A DNA stretch of 64,000 bases from Pseudomonas tensinigenes (GCF_014268445.2 NZ_CP077089.1:5067501-5131500), one strand, 5' to 3'; counted from the first letter of the stretch, positions 18,369 through 26,960 are shown. Numbers and translations are program-made. The notes: a model not told the origin generated them from the sequence alone.

Positions 18369-20816
18369 ATGCTGTTGTTGTGGATACTGGTTTTGATCGT
18401 CGGCGTGGCGTATCTCGCCCACCGGCGCATCGCCCCGCTGCCAGCGCTGGGCATCGTTGCCGTCTACCTGCTGGCGATGGGTATTTTCAGTCATGCGCCG
18501 GGCTGGTTATTGGCGGTGTTGTGGATCTTGCTGGCGGTGGTCGCCGCACCGTTGGTGCTGCCTGACCTGCGCCGCAAACATTTCACTGCGCCGCTGTTCA
18601 ACTGGTTCCAGAAAACCCTGCCGCCGATGTCGCAGACCGAACGCGACGCGATCGATGCCGGTACCGTCTGGTGGGATGGCGAGCTGTTCAGCGGCCGTCC
18701 GGACTGGGACAAACTGCTGGCCTATCCGAAGGTGCAACTGAGCGAAGAAGAACAAGCGTTCATCGACGGCCCGACCGAAGAGCTTTGCGCAATGGTCACT
18801 GACTGGCAGATCGGCCAGTCGATGGACCTTCCCCCGGAAGCCTGGACGCACATCAAGGAACACGGTTTTTTTGCCCTGATCATTCCGAAAGAATTCGGCG
18901 GCAAAGGCTTTTCTGCTTACGCGCACTCGCAAGTGGCAATGAAACTGGCCACCCGCAGCGGTGACCTCGCCTCCACTGTCATGGTGCCGAACTCACTCGG
19001 CCCGGCCGAACTGCTGCTGCATTACGGCACCGACGAACAACGCAATCACTACCTGCCGCGTCTGGCCCGGGGCGATGACATTCCGTGCTTTGCCCTCACC
19101 GGCCCGCTCGCGGGTTCCGATGCCGGGGCGATGCCCGACACCGGGATCATCTGCAAAGGTCAGTGGGAAGGTCAGGAAGTCATCGGCCTGCGCCTGAACT
19201 GGGAAAAACGCTACATCACCCTCGGCCCGGTCGCTACCCTCCTCGGCCTGGCTTTCAAGGCCTACGACCCGGAACATCTGCTGGGCGACAAGGAAGACCT
19301 CGGCATCAGCCTGGCACTGATCCCGACCGATACCGCCGGTGTGGAAATCGGTCGTCGCCACCTGCCATTGGGCGCGGCATTCATGAACGGCCCGAATTCC
19401 GGCAAGGATGTGTTCATCCCGCTGGACTTCCTTATTGGCGGTCAGGAAATGCTCGGCAAGGGCTGGATGATGCTGATGAACTGCCTGTCGGTCGGCCGTT
19501 CGATTTCGTTGCCAGCCGTCGGTACCGGCGCGGCGAAATTCACCAGTCTGGTCACTGGCCAGTACGCGCAGATTCGTGAGCAATTCAACGTGCCGCTGTC
19601 GGCGTTCGAAGGTATTCAGGAGGCCATGGCGCGCATCGGCGGCAACGCGTGGATGATGGACGCGGCGCGGATGCTCACGGCTAACGCGGTGGATCTCGGC
19701 GAGAAACCCTCGGTGCTGTCGGCGATCCTCAAATACCACCTCACCGAACGCGGCCGTGAGTGCATCAGCCACGCCATGGATGTGCACGGCGGCAAGGCGA
19801 TCATCATGGGCCCGAACAACTACCTCGGGCGCAGCTGGAACGGTGCGCCGATCTTCATCACCGTGGAGGGCGCGAACATCCTCTCGCGCAACCTGATGAT
19901 CTTCGGTCAGGGCGCGATTCGCTGCCATCCATTTGTGCTCAAGGAAATGGCGCTGGCGGGGCGTGAGGACAAGGATCAGGCGCTGAAAGAGTTCGATGGC
20001 CTGCTGCTCAAACACATCGGTTTCGCCGTAAGCAACGCGGCCAGCACGCTGGTGCTGAACCTCGGTTTCGGTCACTTCGAACACGCGCCGGGCGACAAGA
20101 TCAGTCAGGGATACTTCCGTGCACTCAATCGTCAGGCGGCGGCGTTCGCCATGCTCGCCGACTTCAGCATGATGCTGCTCGGCGGCGAACTGAAACGTCG
20201 TGAACGTCTGTCGGCACGTTTGGGTGATGTGTTGAGCAACCTGTATCTGGCCTCTGCCGCGCTCAAGCGTTATCACGATCTGGATTCGCCGGCCTACATG
20301 GAACCGCTATTCCGTTGGGCGATGGAAGAAAGCCTCGGCCAATCGGAGCGGGCACTGGATGAGTTGCTGCGCAACTTCCCGAACAAAGTGTTCGGTTGTC
20401 TGTTGCGAGCCATCGTCTTCCCGTTCGGTCGTCGTCACAAAGGCCCGTCGGACAAACTCGGCGCCGAAGTGGCTGGCATCATTGGTCGCGCCAAGGGTGA
20501 TCCGGCGCTGGAAGAACTGCTTGCCGGTTGTTATCGCCCGCAGTCGGCAGACGATGCCGTCGGCGCGCTGCAACACGCCAGCGATCTGCTGAATGCCGCG
20601 CAGCCGTTGCACAAAAAACTGCACACCTCGCTGAAAAGCGGTCAGGTCAAACCGGTCGCGGGCGAACACGCCATCGATGCCGCGCTTGAAGCTGGAGTAT
20701 TGCAACCGGTGGAAGCGCAGAGTCTGCGCGATGCCGAAGCGGCGCGACGCAAGGTGATCGATGTCGATGATTTCGACAAAGAGGAGTTGATGCTGGCAGA
20801 GGGCAAAGTCCGCTGA
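18369..20816 (+). CDS. fadE: Acyl-CoA dehydrogenase FadE
   Basis: FadE catalyses the first step of fatty acid beta-oxidation, acyl-CoA to trans-2-enoyl-CoA. At 815 residues it is the long membrane-associated FadE type. The N-terminus has two hydrophobic segments, followed by the acyl-CoA dehydrogenase N, middle and C domains (CFALTGPLAGSDAGAMPDTG, MDVHGGKAIIMGPNNYLGR). A C-terminal DUF1974 extension completes it. GGAGG lies seven bases before the ATG at 18369. Downstream is a PA2817-family gene, the arrangement seen around P. aeruginosa PA2815. Confidence 0.96.
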   Translation: MLLLWILVLIVGVAYLAHRRIAPLPALGIVAVYLLAMGIFSHAPGWLLAVLWILLAVVAAPLVLPDLRRKHFTAPLFNWFQKTLPPMSQTERDAIDAGTVWWDGELFSGRPDWDKLLAYPKVQLSEEEQAFIDGPTEELCAMVTDWQIGQSMDLPPEAWTHIKEHGFFALIIPKEFGGKGFSAYAHSQVAMKLATRSGDLASTVMVPNSLGPAELLLHYGTDEQRNHYLPRLARGDDIPCFALTGPLAGSDAGAMPDTGIICKGQWEGQEVIGLRLNWEKRYITLGPVATLLGLAFKAYDPEHLLGDKEDLGISLALIPTDTAGVEIGRRHLPLGAAFMNGPNSGKDVFIPLDFLIGGQEMLGKGWMMLMNCLSVGRSISLPAVGTGAAKFTSLVTGQYAQIREQFNVPLSAFEGIQEAMARIGGNAWMMDAARMLTANAVDLGEKPSVLSAILKYHLTERGRECISHAMDVHGGKAIIMGPNNYLGRSWNGAPIFITVEGANILSRNLMIFGQGAIRCHPFVLKEMALAGREDKDQALKEFDGLLLKHIGFAVSNAASTLVLNLGFGHFEHAPGDKISQGYFRALNRQAAAFAMLADFSMMLLGGELKRRERLSARLGDVLSNLYLASAALKRYHDLDSPAYMEPLFRWAMEESLGQSERALDELLRNFPNKVFGCLLRAIVFPFGRRHKGPSDKLGAEVAGIIGRAKGDPALEELLAGCYRPQSADDAVGALQHASDLLNAAQPLHKKLHTSLKSGQVKPVAGEHAIDAALEAGVLQPVEAQSLRDAEAARRKVIDVDDFDKEELMLAEGKVR

Positions 20817-20890
20817 TCCTGACAAGCATGTCCAAGAGGGCGCAGGAGCTTTATACTCCCGCGCCCGTTTTGCTCTTGAGGACTTATCTC

Positions 20891-21298
20891 GTGTCCAACG
20901 TCGTTGCCGATCATCTTGTTTTGCTCGACCACCTGCGCAGCATCCTGGTCGCCGTAGGTGAGGCCGAACAGGTTCCCGAAGAAAGCCATGCCCTGTTCCT
21001 GGAGCGCTTCGACGAACTGCTCGCATCGCTGCCGATCGATCCGATCGAAAGCCAGTACCTGGGCCAGGACATCCTGACTCAAGTGATTAGCCGTTACCCG
21101 CAGATCGCCCACCTGATCCCGCGCGATCTGCTGTGGTTCTTCGCCGGTGACTGCCTGCACTACCTGTCCGATGAAGAGATCGACCTGTATCAGGCCCTGG
21201 AAGAGCGCCGTTACGAAGCTGAACAGAACGACGAACCGTTCGACTGGAATCAGGAAAAACAGCTGCTGGCGATGTCCGCTCAGGACAGCAAGCACTGA
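20891..21298 (+). CDS. PA2817-family conserved protein
   Basis: A 135-residue acidic protein from a GTG at 20891, preceded by GAGGA at eight bases. It has no signal peptide or membrane segment; the sequence is largely helical (VADHLVLLDHLRSILVAVGE..., IDPIESQYLGQDILTQVISRYP). Homologues are conserved hypothetical proteins in Pseudomonas next to fadE. Function unknown. The fixed neighbourhood suggests, but does not show, a link to fatty acid degradation. Confidence 0.85.
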   Translation: MSNVVADHLVLLDHLRSILVAVGEAEQVPEESHALFLERFDELLASLPIDPIESQYLGQDILTQVISRYPQIAHLIPRDLLWFFAGDCLHYLSDEEIDLYQALEERRYEAEQNDEPFDWNQEKQLLAMSAQDSKH

Positions 21299-21319
21299 TT
21301 TAACTGTTTGGTTGAAAAT

Positions 21320-21400
21320 CAAAAGATCGCAGCCTTCGGCAGCTCCTACAGTGGACTCACGCAATCCCCTGTAGGAGCTGCCGAAGGCTGCGATCTTTTG
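21320..21400. repeat. Long inverted repeat, AAAAGATCGCAGCCTTCGGC family
   Basis: The left arm CAAAAGATCGCAGCC... and the right arm ending CGATCTTTTG are near-perfect inverse copies of about 30 bp around a 20-bp loop (sequence GCAGCTCCTACAG / CTGTAGGAGCTGC inside the arms). This is a REP family different from the GTGGGAGCGAGC type elsewhere here. It lies between two convergent genes and could terminate both. Confidence 0.88.
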
Positions 21401-21408
21401 CTTCTGCG

Positions 21409-22407
21409 TTACAGCAATCCCTCGCTTTCCGGTAATTCATACGCCATGGCTGCGTTACTCGCACCACCTGACTTGCCCGGCTTGCTCAAGGTCGGCTCTT
21501 TCTGCAGACACTCCACCAGATAGTCGATAAACACGCGCAACTTGGGTGGCAGATAGCGCGTCGGCGAATGCAGCAACCACAGTCCGCCATGGTAGGACGC
21601 CAGAAAGGTCCAGTCCGGCAGCACCTGCACAATCAACTTCTGCTCAAGTGCGTAACGGGCAGTGAAATACGGCAGGCTGCCAATGCCGATGTGCTGCAAC
21701 ACCGCACCCAATCGCACACCGGTGTGATTGGCGGCATAGCGACCGCGCACACCCACCGTTACCGCTTTGCTGCCTTTCTTGAATTTCCAGCGTGCATCGC
21801 TGGGGGTTTCACCCAGATAAATACAGCTGTGATTGAGCAAATCATGAGGGTGAGTCGGGGTGCCGTACTCGGCCAGGTACTGCGGCGTGGCACAGAGCAA
21901 ATGATCGATGGTCAGCAATTGCCGCCCGACCAACCCGGCCGGTGGTCGATCCGTAATACGAATGGCCAGATCGACATGGTCGTCGATCAAATCAACCTGG
22001 CGATCCTCCAGTAGCAACTCGACATCAACCTTGGGATAACGCCGCAGAAACTCTGGCATGTGCGGATGAATCACAAACCGCCCGACTGCTTTTGGCACGC
22101 TGACCCGCACCAGCCCTTCCGCGTCATGGGTGAACTGGCCACTGATTTCCATCACTGACTTGGCCGCGCTTACCATCTCCTGACAACGCTTGAATACCTC
22201 TTCGCCGCCATCACTCAAACGCAGCTTGCGCGTAGTGCGCTGCAACAGTCGCGTGGCCAAGGCTTTTTCCAGCCGCGAAATACTGCGACTGACCGCCGAC
22301 GGCGATGAACCCAGTTGCCGAGCCGCTTCAGAAAAGCTGCCGGTTTCCACGACCTTGACGAAGATTGCCATCTCACCGAGCAGCGGGAGCGGAAGATTTA
22401 TGCTCAC
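21409..22407 (-). CDS. LysR-family transcriptional regulator
   Basis: A 332-residue regulator with an N-terminal winged helix (GSFSEAARQLGSSPSAVSRSISRLEKAL) and a C-terminal substrate-binding domain. The GTG at 22407 follows AAAGGA at ten bases; a TTG three codons upstream is an alternative. It is divergent, across about 90 bp, from the AlaX/oxygenase/LysE operon, the classical position for a LysR regulator of that operon. The inducer is unknown. Confidence 0.92.
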   Translation of the reverse strand: MSINLPLPLLGEMAIFVKVVETGSFSEAARQLGSSPSAVSRSISRLEKALATRLLQRTTRKLRLSDGGEEVFKRCQEMVSAAKSVMEISGQFTHDAEGLVRVSVPKAVGRFVIHPHMPEFLRRYPKVDVELLLEDRQVDLIDDHVDLAIRITDRPPAGLVGRQLLTIDHLLCATPQYLAEYGTPTHPHDLLNHSCIYLGETPSDARWKFKKGSKAVTVGVRGRYAANHTGVRLGAVLQHIGIGSLPYFTARYALEQKLIVQVLPDWTFLASYHGGLWLLHSPTRYLPPKLRVFIDYLVECLQKEPTLSKPGKSGGASNAAMAYELPESEGLL

Positions 22408-22437
22408 AGCGCACAAGTCCTTTGATGTTTTAACGGA

Positions 22438-22466
22438 TTATCACGTTATTACACGATTCATATAAT
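22438..22466 (+). promoter_or_regulatory. Sigma70-type promoter for the AlaX-oxygenase-LysE operon
   Basis: TTATCA at 22438-22443 and a perfect TATAAT at 22461-22466 are 17 bp apart, in a notably AT-rich stretch, 32 bp before the start codon. The weak -35 is what one expects for an activator-dependent (LysR) promoter. Inferred by eye only. Confidence 0.6.
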
Positions 22467-22497
22467 AAAAATAGAAATTTAAATAAGGGCATGGAAT

Positions 22498-23124
22498 ATG
22501 ACGCTTCGCCTCTTTTTCCATAGTGATGACCTCAAGGCTAATGTAGAAGTCCTCGACTGCACGCCCCACGAGAACGAATTTGCGGTGGTGCTGCGCGCCA
22601 CCCTGTTCCATCCGCAAGGGGGTGGCCAGCCCTGCGATACCGGCTGGATCGATGAGAGCCAGGTATTACGCGTCGTACAGGAACCGGACCGGATCGTTCA
22701 TTACGTCGACCGCCCCGTAAAGCTTGGCATGACCTGTATCCATGTCGATGGAGAACGCCGCAGCTTCAACACCCGTATGCATTCGGCCGGCCATCTGATC
22801 GGACATTTCGTTCAGGCCATGGGCTGGATGCCGATCAAGGCACACCACTGGCCGGATGAAGGTCGAGTGCAATTCAAACCCGGCGAAGCTGCGCAGGAAG
22901 TCGATACCGAGACCGTTCAAACCGGGATCGACCACTGGATCGAGCACGACCTGCCCCGCCTGACCTCGCTACGCGAAGGTGCGCGGGAAATCGGTTTTGG
23001 TGAACTGCCCGCCTATGGCTGCGGCGGCACCCATGTACGTAGCCTGAAGGATCTGGGCACAGTCACGATCGCGTCCCTTTCGCAGAAGAAAGGCACGTTG
23101 TCCGTCCACTACAGCGTGGATTGA
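22498..23124 (+). CDS. AlaX-type alanyl-tRNA editing protein
   Basis: A 208-residue stand-alone editing domain (tRNA_SAD family). It has the GGGQPCDTG glycine-rich motif at 41-49 and the zinc ligands HxxxH (His95, His99) and CGGTH (Cys175, His179). AlaX proteins hydrolyse Ser or Gly wrongly attached to tRNA-Ala; some related proteins act on other mischarged tRNAs. There is no catalytic synthetase domain. It leads an operon with an oxygenase and an amino acid exporter, which raises the possibility that it clears tRNA charged with the operon's product. Confidence 0.9.
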   Translation: MTLRLFFHSDDLKANVEVLDCTPHENEFAVVLRATLFHPQGGGQPCDTGWIDESQVLRVVQEPDRIVHYVDRPVKLGMTCIHVDGERRSFNTRMHSAGHLIGHFVQAMGWMPIKAHHWPDEGRVQFKPGEAAQEVDTETVQTGIDHWIEHDLPRLTSLREGAREIGFGELPAYGCGGTHVRSLKDLGTVTIASLSQKKGTLSVHYSVD

Positions 23125-23199
23125 GCATTTCGGGCGCTGCCTCACGCAGCGTCCGACGCCGGGGGAACCGCATTCGCCGGTTCCGTTGACTATCGATAG

Positions 23200-23985
23200 A
23201 TGGACCTAAAAACAATGATGCTAGACGTCGAGCGTCTCGATGAGACGTGCATAAAAAAACTGGCCAACGAAGAAGTCCTCGCCATCCGCGTCAAAGGTTT
23301 TCTGCCTGAGCCGCTGGCCATTCAGATTGGCAACAAAATTCTTGCTCCAGGTTTTGAGGGTTACATCAACGCACCGAGCATCGGCCGCATCGGCATGGCT
23401 TTTTATGAGGCGGAAAACCAGCCGTTACTGATCGAAGACTACTTCGAACGCGCCACCAGCAACATCGCGGAATTGCGCAATCGCTGCGCCCCCTATTCGT
23501 CACCGATCGATACCTTGCGCTGCATGCTCGACGAATCCTGGCCGGCCGGCGCACACCTGGAAAATCTCTACGGCCGGAAAATGTATGTCGGCCTGTCGCG
23601 AGTAGTGAAACCCGGCGTGTGCTTCCTGGCCCATCACGACATCTTCGCCAAGGACGCCCCGGACAGTTTCCAGGCCCGCAGCCTGGAGGCGCAGTTCGCC
23701 TGCAACGTCTATCTGAACATGCCGACCGAGGGCGGTGCGCTGCAGATGTGGGACGACGACATCACCCCGGATCAGTTCGACGAGATGCGTGGCGACAGTT
23801 ACGGCATCGAACCGGCGCTGCTCGGCCCACCCGCGCTGGAAGTCCGACCGCAACCCGGCGATTTCATCATGTTCAATTCGCGTCGCATGCACTCGGTGAC
23901 CCCGGGCGTGGCAGATCCGCGCTTGAGCCTTTCCTTTTTTGTCGGCTATCGCGGCAATGCTTCACCCCTGACCTACTGGAGCTGA
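23200..23985 (+). CDS. 2-oxoglutarate/Fe(II)-dependent oxygenase
   Basis: A 261-residue protein with a complete facial triad and cosubstrate site: His145-x-Asp147 (AHHDIF), distal His231 (RMHSVTPG) and Arg241 (DPRLSLSF), inside a double-stranded beta-helix-like region (GGALQMWDDD, RPQPGDFIMFNS). The overall size and layout recall the WelO5/BesD group of hydroxylases and halogenases. Because Asp147 is present, hydroxylation is expected; halogenases of that group have Gly or Ala there. The substrate is unknown; a free amino acid would fit the neighbours. Start choice between 23200 and 23215/23218 is uncertain, as no strong ribosome site is visible. The gap before it contains two small GC hairpins. 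Confidence 0.8.
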   Translation: MDLKTMMLDVERLDETCIKKLANEEVLAIRVKGFLPEPLAIQIGNKILAPGFEGYINAPSIGRIGMAFYEAENQPLLIEDYFERATSNIAELRNRCAPYSSPIDTLRCMLDESWPAGAHLENLYGRKMYVGLSRVVKPGVCFLAHHDIFAKDAPDSFQARSLEAQFACNVYLNMPTEGGALQMWDDDITPDQFDEMRGDSYGIEPALLGPPALEVRPQPGDFIMFNSRRMHSVTPGVADPRLSLSFFVGYRGNASPLTYWS

Positions 23986-23986
23986 G

Positions 23987-24625
23987 ATGTATTCGAATTA
24001 TCTGGGCGAGTTTCTGGCGCTGGCTACTATTCACTTCCTGGCTGTGGTTGCTCCCGGCCCGGACTTCGCGGTGACTATTCGCCAAAGCGTACGCTTCGGC
24101 CGACTGGTGGGGATCTGCACGGCGCTGGGTATTGGCGCGGGGATTTCCGTACACGTGCTGTACACGCTACTGGGCGTGGGGGCATTGATGCACACGACCC
24201 CTTGGTTGTCGACCGTCGCCAAACTGATCGGCGGCGCTTACATCCTGTATTTGGGTATCAGTCTGCTGCGCAGTAAACCCAAATCGGCCCTTGAAGGTGA
24301 GAAAAACAGTGAGGAGCCGGTGGTTGCACAAACCTTGTTCAAAGCCTTCAGCACCGGTTTTCTGACCAACGCAACCAACCCCAAGGCCACGCTATTTTTC
24401 CTGGCCATCTTCACCACAATCATCAGCGCTGAAACACCTCTGCAAATCCAGGCGTTCTATGGTTTGTGGATGTGTTTTGTAAACGCGCTGTGGTTCGTGA
24501 TCGTGGCGCTGTTTTTCTCGAGCAGCAAAGTACGCCTGCTGTTCATGCGCATGGGACATTGGTTCGAACGCACCATGGGCGTAGTGCTGATTCTGTTTGC
24601 CGGCCGCCTGATGCTGTCCTGGTAG
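23987..24625 (+). CDS. LysE-family amino acid exporter
   Basis: A 212-residue inner-membrane protein with about six hydrophobic segments and the family N-terminal motif VVAPGPDFAVTIRQSVRFGRLVG. LysE/RhtB proteins export amino acids and derivatives. Its ATG is one base after the oxygenase stop, so the two are co-translated. The likely cargo is the oxygenase product or a related amino acid (inference). Confidence 0.92.
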   Translation: MYSNYLGEFLALATIHFLAVVAPGPDFAVTIRQSVRFGRLVGICTALGIGAGISVHVLYTLLGVGALMHTTPWLSTVAKLIGGAYILYLGISLLRSKPKSALEGEKNSEEPVVAQTLFKAFSTGFLTNATNPKATLFFLAIFTTIISAETPLQIQAFYGLWMCFVNALWFVIVALFFSSSKVRLLFMRMGHWFERTMGVVLILFAGRLMLSW

Positions 24626-24640
24626 GCAGACGCAAAACGC

Positions 24641-24677
24641 AAAAAGGCCCGCCGAATCGCTTCGACGGGCCTTTTTC
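24641..24677 (+). terminator. Terminator of the LysE operon
   Basis: AAAAAGGCCCG-ccgaatcgcttcga-CGGGCCTTTTT, 16 bp after the lysE-type stop codon. Confidence 0.85.
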
Positions 24678-24716
24678 TGCATGACCTGATGGCACAACCA
24701 CAAATCCCGCGCATAC

Positions 24717-24747
24717 AAAAACGCCGCTCTATTGAGCGGCGTTTTTG
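24717..24747 (-). terminator. Terminator at the 3' end of the tRNA operon
   Basis: AAAAACGCCGCT-ctattg-AGCGGCGTTTTT lies six bases beyond the last tRNA-Gly (24754). Symmetric A/T flanks allow use in both directions. Confidence 0.85.
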
Positions 24748-24753
24748 TGAATA

Positions 24754-24829
<76 letters not shown>

Positions 24830-24831
24830 AA

Positions 24832-24907
24832 TGGCGTCCCCTAGGGGACTCGAACCCCTGTTACCGCCGTGAAAGGGCGGTGTCCTAGGCCACTAGACGA
24901 AGGGGAC
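24832..24907 (-). tRNA. tRNA-Glu (anticodon TTC), copy 3
   Basis: A 76-nt gene beginning GTCCCCTTCGTCTAGTGG on the minus strand, anticodon loop CTTTCAC (TTC) and encoded CCA. Two bases separate it from the following tRNA-Gly. Confidence 0.98.
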
Positions 24908-24926
24908 ACAGGCTACAACTTTCACT

Positions 24927-24958
24927 AATAAAAACGCCGCTCACGGAGCGGCGTTTCT
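24927..24958 (-). terminator. Terminator-like hairpin between tRNA pairs 2 and 3
   Basis: AAAAACGCCGCT-cacgg-AGCGGCGTTTCT copies the arm of the operon-end terminator but with a poorer T tract, so it may be leaky or serve as a processing site. Confidence 0.65.
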
Positions 24959-24964
24959 AGAATT

Positions 24965-25040
<76 letters not shown>

Positions 25041-25043
25041 AAA

Positions 25044-25119
25044 TGGCGTCCCCTAGGGGACTCGAACCCCTGTTACCGCCGTGAAAGGGCGGTGTCCTAG
25101 GCCACTAGACGAAGGGGAC
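25044..25119 (-). tRNA. tRNA-Glu (anticodon TTC), copy 2
   Basis: 76 nt, same sequence as the other tRNA-Glu copies, CCA encoded; three bases separate it from the following tRNA-Gly. Confidence 0.98.
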
Positions 25120-25223
25120 ACGCTACCCGGAACACATGGTGTGTGTTTCGGTGTCCAGATCCGCATCCGAAGACTTGGTTCTGGTTTCACTCAGCACCGC
25201 CCGAAGGCACTGCTGTTTAAAAT

Positions 25224-25299
<76 letters not shown>

Positions 25300-25301
25300 A
25301 T

Positions 25302-25377
25302 TGGCGTCCCCTAGGGGACTCGAACCCCTGTTACCGCCGTGAAAGGGCGGTGTCCTAGGCCACTAGACGAAGGGGAC
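25302..25377 (-). tRNA. tRNA-Glu (anticodon TTC), copy 1
   Basis: 76 nt with anticodon TTC and CCA. It is the first gene of the six-tRNA transcript. Confidence 0.98.
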
Positions 25378-25438
25378 ACACTACAACATTCACTCCCTGC
25401 CGCGCTTCGCTGTGTGCTTTACGCTGCAAGTGGCGCGC

Positions 25439-25467
25439 ATTCTATGGATGGATTGAGAGGTCGTCAA
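25439..25467 (-). promoter_or_regulatory. Sigma70 promoter of the tRNA-Glu/Gly operon, stringent type
   Basis: On the minus strand TTGACG (25467-25462), a 17-bp spacer and TAGAAT (25444-25439) are followed at once by GCGCGCC. A GC-rich discriminator directly after the -10 is the known hallmark of promoters repressed by ppGpp/DksA. Upstream is an AT-rich run (about 25470-25498) that could be an UP element. Confidence 0.8.
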
Positions 25468-25749
25468 CCCCTTGATATAAATTTATTTAAATCAATGACT
25501 TCGACCTGCTTTACGGCAGCAACCGGGCTTTTCCGTCGCCCGACGATTGACGCCTATATTCCGCCACTCGCCAAGACGTTATAGTCCACCGCACAGTGAT
25601 GGCAATCTGCACCCGCAGCGCCAGCATTCATATAAGCAGCGTGCGGCCGATACAGATTGAACCTGCCGATCCAACCAGTCGAGCGGCGCTAGGCGGTTAA
25701 ATGCCCAGCCACTACACTCGCATGCGAACCCTATAAAGAGGTCTTACCG
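25468..25749. other. Intergenic region between the tRNA promoter and the next gene
   Basis: About 280 bp. It holds the AT-rich segment upstream of the tRNA promoter and, on the plus strand, the unidentified promoter and leader of the 25750 gene. The leader ends AAAGAGG, eight bases before its GTG. I see no repeat or small ORF of note. Confidence 0.5.
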
Positions 25750-26520
25750 GTGACACCACTCATGATCACCCTGCTAGTCATAGCCGGGATCGCAATTCTG
25801 ATCGCCATTGGCTACATGAACCATGTGGTGGAAAACAACAAACTGGAGAAGGCCCGTACCAAGGTCGAACTCAACGACCGCCTGCGCCGCTGCGGCGAAC
25901 TGACCGAGACCTTCCCGGGCCAGTTCATGACCCCCGCACTCAAGCTGCTGCTGACCCGTCTGGAACTGAACGTCTGTCAACGTCTGTTGAACCTGGAAAA
26001 AACCAGCGCCACCACCAAAGCGCGCATCACCGAACTGAGCGCACTGGTTGCCCAAGGCGAATCGATCCCGGTCAACAACCCTCCGGCGCCAATCCTGACC
26101 GAAGCCAAAGCCAAAGACGTACGCTTCCTGCTCGAAGCCCTTCACGGCCAAATCACCCGCGCCGCGCACGATGGCTTCCTGCCACCGAACGAAGCCAAAC
26201 ACTGGATCCGCGAAGTCCGCCACATCCTGGTGCTGCTGCATATCGAATTCTTCAACAACCTCGGCCAACAGTCCCTGCAACAAAACCAGCCCGGCCAGGC
26301 CCGCCTCGCCTTCGAACGCGGCGTGCAATACCTGCGCAAACAGCAGGATCCACAGGTGTATGCAGAACAACTGCAATACCTGGAAAAACTGCTGGCCCGC
26401 GCCAACGCCCAGGTCATGGACAAGATTGCACCGGTTGAGGGTGAAGAGAACCAACTGACCGCCGGCCTCAAAGATGCCGAGGCCGATGCCGACTGGAAGA
26501 AGAAAGTGATTTACGACTGA
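25750..26520 (+). CDS. Conserved membrane-anchored protein of unknown function
   Basis: A 256-residue protein from a GTG preceded by AAAGAGG. Residues 5-23 (MITLLVIAGIAILIAIGYM) form a single N-terminal membrane anchor. The rest is soluble, Gln/Leu/Ala-rich and strongly helical, with heptad-like stretches around 50-90 and 180-230 (LGQQSLQQNQPGQARLAFER resembles a TPR helix pair). No catalytic motif is visible. I recognise it only as a Pseudomonas hypothetical. Confidence 0.8.
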   Translation: MTPLMITLLVIAGIAILIAIGYMNHVVENNKLEKARTKVELNDRLRRCGELTETFPGQFMTPALKLLLTRLELNVCQRLLNLEKTSATTKARITELSALVAQGESIPVNNPPAPILTEAKAKDVRFLLEALHGQITRAAHDGFLPPNEAKHWIREVRHILVLLHIEFFNNLGQQSLQQNQPGQARLAFERGVQYLRKQQDPQVYAEQLQYLEKLLARANAQVMDKIAPVEGEENQLTAGLKDAEADADWKKKVIYD

Positions 26521-26532
26521 TTGCAAATGTTG

Positions 26533-26564
26533 AAAAAGAAGCCACCGAGAGGTGGCTTTTTTGT
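26533..26564 (+). terminator. Terminator after the 25750 gene
   Basis: AAGCCACC-gaga-GGTGGCTTTTTT, 12 bp after the stop codon. Confidence 0.85.
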
Positions 26565-26613
26565 AGGTTTGCGGGAGTGAACCTGATAGAAAACCGGTGA
26601 ATGTGAGGCCGCT

Positions 26614-26920
26614 TTCGCGAGCAGGCTCGCTCCCACATGGTTTGAGTACATTCGGCAGAGATGGGTTGGCTGCCAGACCGCTTTCGCGAGCAGCCTCACT
26701 CCTACAAGGGGGCTGAGCACATCTGACAGAGATGGGTCGCCTGTCAGGCCGCTTTCGCGAGCAGGCTCGCTCCTACTAGGGGGCTGAGTACATCTGACAG
26801 AGGTTGGTCAACTATCCGGCCGCCATCGCGAGCAGGCTCACGCCTACATTGGGACTGAGTACATCCAATAGAGGATTGGTCGGCTGTCAGGCCGCCTTCG
26901 CGAGCAAGCTCACTCCCACA
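26614..26920. repeat. Five-copy, one-direction REP array
   Basis: Units of the TTCGCGAGCAGGCTCGCTCC family begin at 26614, 26683, 26754, 26825 and 26897, a spacing of 69-72 bp, all in the same direction. The spacers are related too (GAGTACATCTGACAGAGATG-like). Units 2, 4 and 5 carry substitutions. Unlike the other REPs here, none is paired with an inverted partner. Confidence 0.85.
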
Positions 26921-26960
26921 GAAAAGCAAAAGCAGCCCACCTCGCAACCGCATCAGCTCC

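Noticed and set aside
23200..23985. 2OG oxygenase as an amino acid halogenase
   Set aside because: The metal triad has Asp147; halogenases of the WelO5/BesD group have Gly or Ala at that position, so hydroxylation is the better call.
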